A DNA stretch of 64,000 nucleotides from Halichoerus grypus (taxonomy: Eukaryota; Chordata; Mammalia; Carnivora; Phocidae): positions 7,326,001 to 7,390,000 of the forward strand of contig NC_135726.1 of the NCBI RefSeq assembly GCF_964656455.1, in the 5' to 3' direction. Positions 1 through 10,998 of the stretch are shown here, piece by piece (position 1 is the first letter of the stretch; every line of letters begins with the position of its first letter). Below the pieces are notes generated by a model. It saw only the letters and a list, made by a program, of their open reading frames with translations, had not been told where the DNA came from and did no database searches. Both the position numbers and the translations under genes were made by a program.

Positions 1-560
1 CAGTGTATTTTCAGTTGCTATTTTCTCTTTTACCCAAGAGTTATTTAGGAGAGTGTTTTACAACTTCCATATGGTCAAATTAATATTATCCTTTTGATTC
101 TCTTTTTGTTGTTTTTAACTTCAAGTTTTTATGCGTTATGGTTGGAGGCTAAGATGTATATTTCACTTCTTTTTGCAGTGTTACTGAATTTTTTGTGACT
201 TAGTATGTGATCAGTATTTTATTGATATTGGAAAAATGTGTAGTTTTTGGAGAGCACAAAATTTGGTATCTATATTATATAAATAAATATGTATTGATAA
301 TTAAGATATATACATAGTAAATAAAGCTGATTAATTATAGCAGGTAAGTTGCTTAGAACCTTATTGATTTTGTCATGAGATGCAGCTTGGAACTCTCAAG
401 GTCTCCTTGTAGATGTGTTGGATAGGTTTCTATGTCAATGCATATGGGTAATATTTATTGTGAATACTGATACGTTTGAAAAAATTTGACATCATACTTC
501 TGTTTATCATGCTTTTTTTGTTTTCTTTTTCTTGGGATTGATTATTTTGTGACATTTCTT
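1..560. other. AT-rich sequence, no recognised feature
   Basis: No SINE, L1 or MIR signature and no convincing reading frame. The stretch is rich in T runs and short ATAAAT motifs, and could be very decayed L1. Confidence 0.4.
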
Positions 561-764
561 TTTTTTAAAAGATTTATTTTTTATTTATTTTAGAGAGAGA
601 AAGAGCAAGTGCAAGTGGGGGGAGGTGCAGAGGGAGAGGACCTCAGGGAAACTCCCATGCTGAGGGCAGAGCCTGTCCCAGGGCTTGATCTCAGGACCTT
701 GAGGTATGATTTGAGCTGAAATCAAGAGTTGGTTGCTTAACTGACTGAACCACCCAGGTGTCCC
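561..764 (-). mobile_element. Can-SINE (tRNA-Lys-derived), older type
   Basis: Read on the minus strand it has the tRNA-like head (complement of 'ccacccaggtgtccc'), the purine-rich middle and an A-rich tail, seen here as T/A sequence after 560. The 'gaaatcaagagtt' wording marks an older subfamily than most copies in the window. Divergence is high and no clean target-site duplication is visible. Non-autonomous; mobilised by L1. Confidence 0.9.
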
Positions 765-1243
765 ATCTTTTTTTTTTTTTTTAGTGTTCTGGTAGTTATA
801 TATATGCCTCTTACCTTTGAATGATTGTCTTTAAATTCTTAACAAACATATTTGAAACTACTTTTTCTAGTAGTGTCTAGGAGTAAACAGTTGTTATAAT
901 CTCCCTCTTGAGCGAGGTAAGCAACTTAGCCACTCTTTGTTATCTTTCTCCTCAACCCCTCTACTGTCTTTTAATTTAATTATTTTAATTTTATATACAG
1001 ACTGTTGTTAGTATTGTTATTATACTGTACCAACTTTCTTAGTATTACATTTTTAACATTTCCTTAAGTATAATAGTTAAATTATCAGCAACTATTTAGA
1101 TTTAAATATAAATTTACTTATCTTCTCACTTATTTCTCTTTTATATATTTCAAATTTTGTTTTTTCTTGGACTTGTGTTTCATGATGTTGGAGTATTTTC
1201 TCAAGTGGCTCTTTCATATGGGAAGAATGCATGGGAAAGCCTT
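765..1243. other. AT-rich sequence, no recognised feature
   Basis: Begins with a T run directly after the SINE head. The rest is unremarkable AT-rich DNA without a repeat I can name. Confidence 0.4.
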
Positions 1244-1258
1244 TTTTAAAATTTATTT

Positions 1259-1300
<42 letters not shown>

Positions 1301-1441
1301 ACACAAGCAGGGGGAGAGGGAGAGGGAGAAGCAGGCTCCCCGCTGAGTAAGGAGCCCGATGTGGGGCTCCATCCCAGGACCGTGGGCTCGTGACCGGAGC
1401 CAAAGGCAGATGCCCAACCAACTGAGCCACCCAGGTGCCCC
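1244..1441 (-). mobile_element. Can-SINE with expanded GA tract
   Basis: Complete minus-strand copy ending in 'ccacccaggtgcccc'. An imperfect 12-base duplication flanks it (tgggaaagcctt at 1232-1243, tggaaaagtctt at 1442-1453). The CT tract of the element has expanded into a long GA microsatellite. Confidence 0.93.
1262..1299. repeat. (AG)19 microsatellite
   Basis: Pure AG dinucleotide run inside the SINE at 1244-1441, grown from its CT-rich linker. Probably length-polymorphic. Confidence 0.95.
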
Positions 1442-1557
1442 TGGAAAAGTCTTCTGAATCCTTGAACATATTATAATTTTCTAATATAGAAAAGTTTTCT
1501 TTCTATTTAACTAAATCTTCCTCTTTTGAGTACTTGATGTAATTTACAACAAATTTC

Positions 1558-1764
1558 CTTTTTTTAAAAATAGATTTTATTTATTTATTTGAGAGAGAGA
1601 GAGAGAGCGGGAGAGAGAAAGAGAGCACGAACACAAGCAGGGGGAGGGGCAGAGGGAGAAGCAGACCCCCCACTGAGCAGGGAGCCCGACATGGGACTGG
1701 ATCCCAGAATCCTGGGATCATGACCTGAGCAGACGCTTAACCAACTGAGCCACCCAGGTGCCCC
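1558..1764 (-). mobile_element. Can-SINE with intact target-site duplication
   Basis: Full-length minus-strand copy. AATTTACAACAAATTTC occurs exactly at 1541-1557 and 1765-1781, a 17-base duplication with no mismatch, so this is a clean and fairly recent L1-mediated insertion. Confidence 0.97.
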
Positions 1765-2009
1765 AATTTACAACAAATTTCTTAATGCTAACCCTTTTTA
1801 TCTTAGAATAAGTTCTACTTGGTGGTGATTTTTTTTTGCTTGTTTGTTTAATGTTCTGATAAATCCGGCTGTTGTGCTTCCTATCCTTCCTATTGTGGCC
1901 TCTGCCTATATCTTATTAATCTTACCTTTGGCTTTTGTGCTTTGTCCTTTCTGACCTTCCTACTGACCTTGATTATATCATGTTTCATCTTACGAACTGT
2001 TCAAAATAC

Positions 2010-2330
2010 TCTTGAATCTTTGCCTGGAATGTTCTCATCGTGTTAATTTATATTAATTTTTTGACTTTTATTTCAGATGTCTCTTTCTATAGGAAATCTT
2101 CCTTCATATCTAAGGCCAGATTAGATTTTCTTGTTTATGTTCTAGTATCTTCTCTTTATTTTTTTCATAGGACTTATGTTTGGAATTTATATGCTTGACT
2201 ATTGGTTTGTTTCTGTCTCCTCTAAAGTTCATGAGGGAAAGAAGTTTGTCTCACTGTTGTATGATCCTGTCCCCTAGTCTAGTGAGTGATACATAGGAAC
2301 ATGCATTAAGTACTTATTGAATTAGTTCTG
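2010..2330 (+). mobile_element. L2 LINE 3' fragment
   Basis: Starts near 'tgcctggaatgttctc' and ends with the L2 3' wording: 'gttcatgagggaaagaagtttgtctc', then 'gtacttattgaatta'. Non-LTR element shared by all mammals; 5' truncated and strongly decayed. Confidence 0.6.
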
Positions 2331-2559
2331 CTTTGTCTTGGTCTCTTTTGGTTTCTTTCTGTTTTCATTTTTTTGGTCTATTTTATCCATTTATTTAAAT
2401 ATTTATTTATTAATTGCCAAAATTATAAATATGCGCCTTAGTGTATTATAAAGTGAATACCTGTCTCATTATCATCAGGTCTTCATCTTACAGAATGCTG
2501 TCAGCCCCTGGAAGTCCCATGTGCATAAAATTCATTCTTAATATTCTTTTACTTTTTTA

Positions 2560-3106
2560 AGCTGTATAGTGATTTTCCCTTTTTCATTCCTGAGACTGCT
2601 TATATTTATCCCTTTTCTCCTTTTTTTCCTGATTATTCTTGTCGATGGTTTAATTTTTTTTTTTTAACATTTTGGCTGTTAACTTTGTAGATTTTTCTAT
2701 TGTATGTTTTCTGTTTTATTTATTTTTGCTTTTATCTTTATTATTTTCTCCCTTCTACTTTTTGTTTGTTTTTTTTTTTTTTTAATTTTTTTTGTTAAAA
2801 AAATTCTTAACATGGTTGTTAGTTCATTAAATTTCAGCCTACCTTTCCCCCAAGTATATCAATTAAAATTATACATTTTTATTTAAGGATTACTGTAGCC
2901 ATATCCCATATGTTTTAGTATGTAATATTTTCATATTCATGTTCAAAACATGAAATGTTTTGTTTGAACATAAAATGTTCAAAACATTTTATAATTTCCC
3001 TTTTGATTTAGAAGTATATTTCTTAATTTGCAAACATGATTTTTTAGTTCTCTTTATTGAGCTTTGGATTAATTGTATTGTTAGGGAACATATTATGATA
3101 TTCACA
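2560..3106 (-). mobile_element. Old L1 (L1M-type), antisense ORF2 part, left half
   Basis: Reads as the complement of ORF2, with the 'atatcccatatgttttagtatg' stretch typical of mammalian L1. The alignment resumes after 4330, so both halves belong to one element split by the L1 at 3107-4329. A 15-base run of T lies near 2770. No open frame. Confidence 0.7.
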
Positions 3107-3326
3107 CTTTATTTTTTTTCTTTTTCTTATTAAGTTTTTTATTTTAATTTCAGTATAGTTAGCATACAATATTACATAAGTTTCAGGTGTACAATATAGT
3201 GATTCAACACTAACGTACATACCGGGTGCTCATCACAACCAGTGTACTCCTTGATCTCCATCAGCCATCCCCCCACTAACCTCCCCTCTGGTAACCATCA
3301 ATTCTCTATAGTTAAGAGTCTGTTTC

Positions 3327-3521
3327 AGGCACCTGGGTGGCTCAGTTGGTTAAGTGACTGTCTTCAGCTCAGGTCATGATCCTGGAGTCCCAGGATCGAG
3401 TCCTGCATCGGGCTCCCTGCTCAGTAGGGAGTTGGCTTCTCCCTCTGACCCTCCCGTTTCTCATGCTCTCTCTCTCTCTCATTCTCTCTCTCTCAAATAA
3501 ATAAACAAAATTAAAAAAAAA
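3327..3521 (+). mobile_element. Can-SINE, plus strand, inside L1
   Basis: Starts 'aggcacctgggtggctcag' and ends in AATAAATAAA plus an A run. AAGAGTCTGTTTC is present exactly at 3314-3326 and 3522-3534. The tRNA-like A box (tggctcagttgg) and B box (ggatcgagtcc) of the RNA polymerase III promoter are readable. One of only three plus-strand SINEs here. Confidence 0.97.
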
Positions 3522-3714
3522 AAGAGTCTGTTTCTTGGTTTGCCTCTCTCTTTTCCCTTTGTTCATTTGTTTTGTTTCTTAAATTCCACATATAAGTGAA
3601 ATCATATGATATTTGTCTTTCTCTGACTTATTTCACTTAGCATCATACTCTCTAGATCCATCCATGTTGTTGCAAATGGCAAGATTTCATTCTTTTTTAT
3701 GGCTGAGCAATATT

Positions 3715-4005
3715 CTATTTTATATATATATACCACATCTTTTTTATCCATCCATCAGTTGATGGACACTCAAGTGGTTTCCATAATTTGGCTATTGTAG
3801 GTAATGCTGCTATAAACATTGGAATGCATGTATCCCTTTGAATTAGTATTTTTGTATTCTTTGGGTAAATACCCAGTAGTGTGATTACTGGATCATAAGG
3901 TGGTTCTATTTTTAACTTTTTGAGGAACCACTGTACTGTTTTCCAGAGTGGCTGCATCAGTTTGCATTCCCACCAACAGTATACAAGGGTTCTTTTTTTC
4001 TCCAC
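3715..4005 (-). pseudogene. L1 ORF2 C-terminal remnant
   Basis: A 96-residue open frame in the L1 at 3107-4329. It matches the end of ORF2p: a Trp/Cys-rich CWWECK motif, then [20 protein letters not shown] and the LLGIYPK motif. Only the C-terminal domain is present; the endonuclease and reverse transcriptase domains were lost by 5' truncation. Not functional. Confidence 0.85.
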
Positions 4006-4329
4006 ATCCCCATCAACACTTGTTTGTTTCTTGTGTTTTTGATTTTAGCCATTTTAACAGGTATAAGGTGATATCTTATTTGTAGTTTTGATTTGCATTT
4101 CCCTGATGAGTGATGTTGAGCATCTTTGCATGTATCTGTTGGCCATTTGTATGTCTTCCTGGGAGAAATGTCTGTTCTTCTGCCCATTTGTAATAGGATT
4201 ATTTGTGTTTTGGGGTGTTGAGTTGTGTAAGTTCTTTATGTTTTGGATACTAACCCTTTATCAGATATGTCATTTGCAAATATCTTCTCCCATTCAGTAG
4301 GTTATCTTTTAGTTTTGTTGATTGTTTCC

Positions 4330-5200
4330 CATCGCATGATATTGTCATGTTTTAATGTTGACCCTTGCCTTATTCACCTAGTATGTGGCTACTCTTTCTG
4401 TTTCGTATGTGTTAAAGCAGTCATATTCTGCAATTTTTGGGGTACAGCATTCTATGTATGTCCTTTGTGTCGAGATTATTAATTGTATTTTCAAATATTT
4501 AACCTTTTTGAATTTTTGGTCTGCTTCTTCTATCAGTTATTGAGAGGAGTGTATGAAAATTTCTATTCTGATTGTGGATATGTCTATTTCTCCTGTAATT
4601 TTGTCGCATTTGTATTTTGATATAGATTTGTCCATTTTTACAGTATATATTTTGAGTTTATAAAACCAGGTGCATACAGATTTATAATTTTTATATAGTA
4701 CTAGGAAATTGATCTTTTTACCGTTATAAAAGAATCCCCCTTAACTCTAGCAAAGCTTTCTCTTTTAAAGAATACCTTGTCTGATATTAATAGAAACAGC
4801 ATATTCTTTCAATAGTGTTGGCATGGCATTTCTTTATCCATCATTTTACTTGTAGCTTTTCTGTATTCAAATATTTTAGATGTGTCTTTGTATATGGCAT
4901 GTAGTTAGTATGAAAAAAACCCCAATCAGATAAACTTTATGGGAATATTTAAACCATTTATATTTAATATAATTATGCATATATTTAGGTTTAAAACTAC
5001 CATTTACTGGGCTTGTTCTTTGTCCTATTTACATTCCTTTTTATTTTCCTTCTTGTCTTTTTATTGATTAAGAAAATTTTATTATTCCATTTTCCCTCCG
5101 TTATATTTTTCCTTTTCTTTAAGTAGTTACTTTAGAGATTACAACATACACATTTGACTTAAATTCTAATGTTAATTGGCAGTTACACTCTCCTCAGATA
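4330..5200 (-). mobile_element. Old L1 (L1M-type), right half
   Basis: Continuation of the element at 2560-3106. It has reversed ORF2 wording such as 'gattgtggatatgtctatttc', 'ccttgtctgatattaata' and 'aaaccatttatatttaat', then 'agagattacaacatacac'. Old and frame-broken. Confidence 0.65.
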
Positions 5201-5249
5201 ATGCAGAGGTCTTAGAAATCTTTGTGTTCCAATATGTGCTCTTATGTCT

Positions 5250-6390
5250 TAGATGCTCTTGTGTTCCCAGCCTGACTTGTTTAGGGAGGGCTATGACTAA
5301 TCCAAAGAAAGCTGTGGGCCTTAAGAGAGATTAGTTTAGTTTTTTTGAGAACAAATGGAACAAAAGGAAGTCCTTATACCACTGTCTGGCAATTCAAAGT
5401 CATCTTCATCATAGCTGATGCCCGTCTTCCATCTCCAATCTAGAGAAAGTAAAATCATTCCAGGCCTCAGTTTAGTTCTGCAAACATTTTTTTTCCATAT
5501 ACAATTCCAAGAACACAATCAAAGATAAATAGACACAAGAGGAGAGAAGACAACATTTGTGAGAACTGGAAGAAATACCAGACAGTACAAGCAGAATTAC
5601 AGGGGCTCAAGATGTTGAAATGTCAGACAAAGATTTTAAAATAACTATGCTTAGTATGTTCAAGGAGCTAAAAGAGAACACTGAAAATTTCAACAAAGAA
5701 ATGGAAACTGAAAAACAGCTTTCTAGAACTAAAAAATACAGTACCCAAAATTAAGTCCTCAGTGGAAGAATTTTAAGACAAATTAGACACAGATGATTAA
5801 ATAATTAGTGGATTGGAAGGTGATTTTGGAATATAACAAAAATGAAATGGAAAACAATGATTAAAAGACAAAGAAGATGCAGTGAAAAGGTTTAATATGA
5901 ATTCAAATGGAATGCCAGAAGGAAGATGAAGAGCAGGGAGGGAGAGAGAAGGGTTGGGCATTCCCCTAAATTGATGAAAAATATCAACTCCATAAATTCA
6001 AGTATCCCAATAAGCACCATGCCATCCAGAAGACAATGGAATGGCATCTTTAATCTGCTAAAAGAAATCACTGCAACCTGAGAATTCTCCACTCAATAGA
6101 AAAATCCTGCAAGAATCAATGTGAAATAAAGATTTTTCAGATGAACAAAAATAATGATAATTTGTTATCAGCTTCTTCCTAAAGGAAATAATAAAGAGTG
6201 TTCTTCAGGAAATAATTTCAGATGAAATGTTGGAGATGCCCAGATTCCTAGACTTCTTTCTAAGTATTTTTTAGACATTCATTTATTTAGTTATTTGAAA
6301 ATTTTATTCATTTTTGTTAAGGTAAAACACACTCATGGCAGAAAATTCAAAAGGAGCAAAATTACAAATGGGAAAGTAGTTTTAAAAAAT
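5250..6390 (+). mobile_element. HAL1-like / L1 ORF1-bearing element, sense
   Basis: Between about 5540 and 6240 the sequence follows L1 ORF1 in sense, for example 'gacaaagattttaaaataactatgc', 'atttcaacaaagaaatggaaac' and 'aagacaatggaatggcatctt'. After this comes 3'-UTR-like sequence with no ORF2, as in half-LINE HAL1. The outer parts (5250-5424 and 6240-6390) also occur at 43320-43620, where the ORF1 part is missing. The frame is broken throughout. It could instead be the inverted 5' part of the neighbouring L1. Confidence 0.5.
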
Positions 6391-6435
6391 TGTTTTGTTC
6401 TTCTGTTTTGTCAAGAATGAAACAATTTAAAAATT

Positions 6436-6452
6436 TTTTTTAAAGATTATAT

Positions 6453-6491
<39 letters not shown>

Positions 6492-6678
6492 TTTTGAGAG
6501 CATGCGAGCAAGGGAAGGGGCAGAGGGAGAGGGAGAGAGAGAATCTTAAGCAGGTTCCATGCCAAGCAGGCTCCAAGCATGGAGCCTGATGCAGGACTTG
6601 ATCCCATGACTCTGAGATCATGACCTGAGCCGAAATCAAGAGTCAGATGCTTAGCTGACTGAGTCACCCATGCGCCCC
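6436..6678 (-). mobile_element. Can-SINE with long (TTTA)n tail
   Basis: Minus-strand copy ending 'gagtcacccatgcgcccc'. Flanks 'atgaaacaatttaaaaa' and 'atgaaatagaattttta' look like a decayed duplication. The tail has expanded. Confidence 0.93.
6452..6494. repeat. (TTTA)n microsatellite in SINE tail
   Basis: About eleven ATTT units grown from the AAAT-rich tail of the SINE at 6436-6678. Confidence 0.93.
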
Positions 6679-8475
6679 ATGAAATAGAATTTTTAGTGAT
6701 TGTCTTGTATGTAAACTTTTAACCAGTTTTTCTTGGAATAATCAAGGGTTTTATATTTGTTTTTATAGATTTTCAAATATTGTATCTTATTTAAGGAACT
6801 CTTATTAGCTTTTATTGATAATTGATAAGAATTAGACATTATTAGATATTTTATCTTTGTGCCTATCATGAATTATTTCATGGCATCTCAGTCTCATTTT
6901 TTAATTTGTTCTGATTCATTTTTTGGTCAACATATATACATACATATATTTTCTTCAGGAAGAACATGTGTATGGGTAGCGTACTTTCTGCGTGCTTGCA
7001 GATCTGAAAATAGAAAATGTGTTTGTCCTTCCATGTGAACAATATTTAGTTTGGCTGGTTATGAAGATTTTGTTGCATGTTTGTTTCTTTGAAAACCGTG
7101 GTGTGGAGGAAAAGTCTGATGCTAACATGATTAAACAATTAATAACCTTTCATTCTGATTCTTAAAAGACTTGTTCTTTCATCTTTCAAATTAATAAATT
7201 TCAGAAGTATATATCTAATATGTGGTTTTCATTAATATAGGTTATTACCTAGTCTTTTGATCTGTAGTGAAGTCCTTCAGAATTATGTCATTGGGTATTA
7301 CTTTCTTCCCTAAATTGTACTACATTGATTAATATACAGTAGTTTTCCTGGATATAGTCTCAATATCTTTTTTTTTTTTTTAACATTTTGCTCATCATTT
7401 TTTTTCCTCTTTAATTCTCAGAGAATTTTTTAGCTGGTCTTTTAATTCAATCGTTTGATTTTTTGCAGTGACCATTGCTAACTGGCTTCATTTGTTTTGT
7501 AAAATAGTTTGTTTTCATAAAACCTGGTACTTTATACTATAAGCAATGTGGAAACATCCACTTTATTTAACACTTCTTTAGTTAATTTATTCTCAAACCC
7601 TTCTTTCCTTGTCATGGGTATTGTATTTTCAAAATCATTGAGAATACATAATGTATAATGAATTTTCTTAAGAATTTTGTAGAGTCTTAAGAATTTTCTC
7701 ATTACTACTGGACTGGGAAATGAACAACCTGATTCTTCTGTTGTCTTCCTAATTTCATTTATGCAAATATGTCTGATTTTTTTTCTGTGTCTTTATCTCT
7801 GTTTATTTGTCCAGTGTTAGGAGTTTAGCTGAGATCCTACCAGTAAAAGTAGTGGTCTCTGTTCAGAATTTTCAGGCTGAGATGCAGGGAGCCAGGAGAA
7901 GTTTATACTTCCTGCAAGAAGGAACTGTAGCCAGAGTGTTTATGTGACCAGAAGCTTCCAATCTCTGCTGAAGGATTCCTTCTTATGTTCGTGGTGACAG
8001 CTTCATATCAGCAGGCACCGCGTCCCTTCTCTAACCAGTGAGGCTGTCCTCATTAGCTGCAGCCACAGAGTGACTGTTCTTTTACTTAGCATGCCAAGAC
8101 CAAGGGATAAGAATGGCATCTACGTTTTAGAGTACAAGAATTAGTTGAGACAGTGCTTGTCAAGCTTCTGTACCGTTACTTGCACCTAGTAAATGCTGGC
8201 CTCCACCATCACCTCCCTCAGCTCATGCTTGGGCTACTGTTCTTCTAGTCCTATAGCTTTTTGGCCCATCATCTCAATCACATGATGACTTAATATATTA
8301 CAACTGATTATGCCCAAATACACATGACCTTTGGCACCTGAAACACTTCCATTGTTTCCATTTACTCATGAAGTATGGAGCCGTTGGCTCTGGGCATGGC
8401 TGAAGTACCTGGGTTGGAGTTGTGGGAGATGATACGGGTGTTGGTGCCTGCTTCTTGTTGGCTTTCAGATGTCAT
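6679..8475. other. Mostly unassigned; possible decayed L1 near 7000-7750
   Basis: The part around 7045-7095 ('tagtttggctggttatgaagat') resembles reversed L1 5' wording, and 7420-7500 is L1-like. I cannot set ends. From 7800 to 8475 the DNA is less AT-rich and looks unique. Confidence 0.35.
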
Positions 8476-8570
8476 GCTGAGAAGTTTGGACTTTATTCAT
8501 AGGTATTAGGGAGCCCTGGAAGGTTTTTAAGTAGGGGGCTGGTGATTAGAACTACGCTTTTGGTAGTACA
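8476..8570 (+). mobile_element. Ancient interspersed repeat fragment, family not named
   Basis: Matches the motif 'ggactttattcataggtatt ... gggagccctggaaggttttt'. The same family is much longer at 56063-57130 and probably occurs at 30085-30290. I recognise it as a common mammalian repeat but cannot name it with confidence. Confidence 0.45.
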
Positions 8571-8594
8571 GGCTTTCTGACTAATAGAATCACA

Positions 8595-8800
8595 TTAGTA
8601 ATAACAGCTAGCGTGTATGAATACTATTATGGCATTTGCTCATCTAAAGTGCTTTATCTGCATCATGTTGTTTAATCTTTAAGCACCTTTTTTTTTTAAT
8701 AGACATGAAACCCGAGGCACCCAGAGGCCATAAAACTAAGTTACAAAACTGGTAGATGGAGGAGGCAGGGTTTTGCCCTGAGCTCTTGTGCTGCCTCTCA
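8595..8800 (-). mobile_element. MIR SINE
   Basis: Reverse MIR wording: 'aataacagctagcgtgtatg', 'aaagtgctttatctgcatcatg', then 'acatgaaacccgaggcacccag'. tRNA-derived SINE mobilised by L2; old and fixed in mammals. Confidence 0.8.
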
Positions 8801-9617
8801 AGCAGGAGCCCTGGAGGTGTGGACAGCAGTTTGTGCAGGCGAGAGATGCTTGCAGCATTGACATCGGGGTTGGTAACAAAAGCAGGGAGCAGAGGGCCGA
8901 CCAGTGACACTCCACAGGGAACATGGTACCATTCGGTGACAACTTTAACTGTAGCTCCTTTCCTGCATTTTAAGAAAGCTCGAGATCCACCAGTGCCTGA
9001 CAGAGAGGAGGCATTCAGTAAATAATCGGTAGAACGAATTCTTTGGCACCATCAGCATCTCCTTCTGGTGTCCTGTGACTGCATAGATGTGAGCTTTTAC
9101 AGAGTGAATGAGAGTAGCTTTGGCCACTTCCGCTCATGCCTCATCTGCCATGTTCATTATTTGAAAAGTCTTTGGGGATGTCTTGGGCAAGAAAGAAATG
9201 ATTAGAAACCAAATTATTTTCCATGAGGTGTTCAGATCTTATGACCTTCTGATGGTTTTTCATTTAGATGTTTCATTTTCTGTAAATGGAATAGTGGGAT
9301 CTGAGCGCAGTGGAACCCCCATGCCAACCCCATGCCAGGATAAAGGGCCAGAGGTTTTCCCCGTTGCGTTAAACACCTGTTAAAAGTAACAAATGAAGCT
9401 CCCCTTCCCTGAGAAATGCAGCGTGGAATATTTAGTCTCTCCAAAGTAGAATATGCTCAGAGAGTTCTTTGAAAAGTGCTATGCAAAAAAGTACTTGGGG
9501 GTATTTCTCGATGTAGTTTGGCAATTGGGCAGCATAGTTGTTTTAAAGTCGAGTAAAAGTTCTTTCATTTTGAAGGCTAATTGTCTTCTATTTCTCTGCC
9601 TTTTGGGAGAGTGTAAG
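8801..9617. other. Unique-looking sequence, short L2-like tail near 8990
   Basis: The piece 'gtgcctgacagagaggaggc...attcagtaaataa' at 8990-9025 resembles an L2 3' end. The rest has no recognised repeat and is a reasonable place to look for conserved non-coding DNA. Confidence 0.35.
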
Positions 9618-9870
9618 AGGTAGTGGGGTAGGGGGAGCTGTACGGGTTCTGGGGCCACATGGGTAGATTCAGAACTCAGCCCTGCCACTAAGTAGCAGTG
9701 TAACCATTGGAAAATTTTCTAAACCACTTTGTGCCGTGGTTTACTCATCTGCAAAATAGGAGTAATAATAGGCTTCATAGGGTGGTCGTAAGGTGTTGAG
9801 TGAGCTCATATATATATTAAAAAAAACAGTGCCCAGTGTATAGTAAGCACTTAGTACGTTTCACTGTGAT
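9618..9870 (+). mobile_element. MIR SINE
   Basis: Forward MIR body: 'gccctgccactaagtagcagtgtaacc', 'ttactcatctgcaaaatagg', 'aataataggcttcatagggtgg', then 'cagtgcccagtgtatagtaagcactta'. Confidence 0.85.
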
Positions 9871-9984
9871 TTACACCTGCAAAGATTGCATGACTGTTAC
9901 TTCTTCCTTTTTTCCCCACTGAGGTTTTAAACATGGATCTCTGTTTTGTGGTGTTGCTTTTTATACTTCTGTTTGGAGAGGCAG

Positions 9985-10190
9985 TTTTGCCTTGCGTTCT
10001 AGAGCTCAGAATCTGTGGTCAGATATGTGATACACATGGAGTCAGCTCCATGAATTACTGGTTGTGTCATCTTGGGCAATTTCTGCACCTCTTCGAACCC
10101 CAAATTTCCCATATGTATAAGAGCTTAAATAAGAGGAGTACCTACCTCGGTGGGTTGTGTTAAGATTGGGTTATTTATTAAAGCTTTGAT
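9985..10190 (+). mobile_element. MIR SINE
   Basis: Forward MIR: 'ctggttgtgtcatcttgggcaatttctgc', 'ttcccatatgtataag' and 'ggagtacctacctcggtgggttgtg'. Lies just downstream of another MIR in the same orientation. Confidence 0.75.
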
Positions 10191-10454
10191 ACTTATTACT
10201 ATCCTTTTTTTTTTTTTCTAGAAAGCTTATACCAGTTTTAACTTTCATTACCAATTAGAGAATGCCGTTTTCATTAAACACTGGCCAACACTATTACTAT
10301 TAAAAAGCCATCAGTAAATTTATAGTTGAAAAATGGATTTTCACTTCATAATCATTCTTCTTTGATAGTAGAGGTTATACTTTCCCCTCTGTGTTTTGTT
10401 GGCCATTTGCATGTCCTTCTTTGCGAATTTCCTCTCCTTGTCTTTTGCCAGTAA

Positions 10455-10985
10455 CAGTTGTATTAGGAGATGATTCACATAATGTACAATTCACTCCTTT
10501 AAAGTATGCCATTCAATGGTTTTTAGCGTATTTACAGAGTTGTGCAACCATCACCCCTCCAAAAAACCCTGCATCTGTTAGTTGTCACTGTCTATATGAC
10601 CCCCCTCCCCCAACCTTCAGCAGTGGTTTTACCAACTACTATGGATCTGCCTATTCTGGACATTTCCTATTAATGGAATCATGTACTCTGTGGTCCTTAT
10701 GCCTGGCTTTTTTTTATTTAGCAGTGTTTTCAAGGTTTATGTTGCAGAATTATCAGTCCTTCATTCCTTTTGGTTGCTGATTAATGTTCCACTGCATGTG
10801 GACACATCATTTGGCTTATCCATTCACCTGGTGGTAGACATCTGGATGGTTTCCACTTTTTGCCTATCATCCATGTACACGTCTTTATGTGGAGGTAGAT
10901 TTTCATTTCCCTTGGATATTAGTGGGTCATATGGTAAGTCTATGTTTAACTTTTTCAGGAACTGCCAGACTTTTTTCCCCAGCAT
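10455..10985 (-). mobile_element. Old L1 3' end, antisense, left half
   Basis: Typical reversed L1 3' UTR wording: 'attcacataatgtacaattcac', 'caatggtttttagcgtatttac', 'gttgtgcaaccatcacc', 'ggatctgcctattctggac'. Interrupted near 10986 by a younger L1. Confidence 0.8.
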
Positions 10986-10998
10986 CCCTATTATTTTT

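Larger units (their letters stand above)
3107..4329 (-). mobile_element. Carnivore L1, 5'-truncated, antisense
   Basis: The T-rich left end is the poly(A) tail. Next comes 3' UTR ('tttcaggtgtacaatatagtgattcaac'), then the C-terminal third of ORF2 in reverse. A diverged duplication flanks it: CATATTATGATATTCACA at 3089-3106 and CATCGCATGATATTGTCA at 4330-4347. It lands inside an older L1 and carries a SINE at 3327-3521. Confidence 0.88.

Noticed and set aside
1092..1469. 125-codon minus frame with serine/leucine repeats
   Set aside because: It is a translation of a Can-SINE including its GA tract; several similar frames (for example 54593-54895, 28727-29047) have the same origin.
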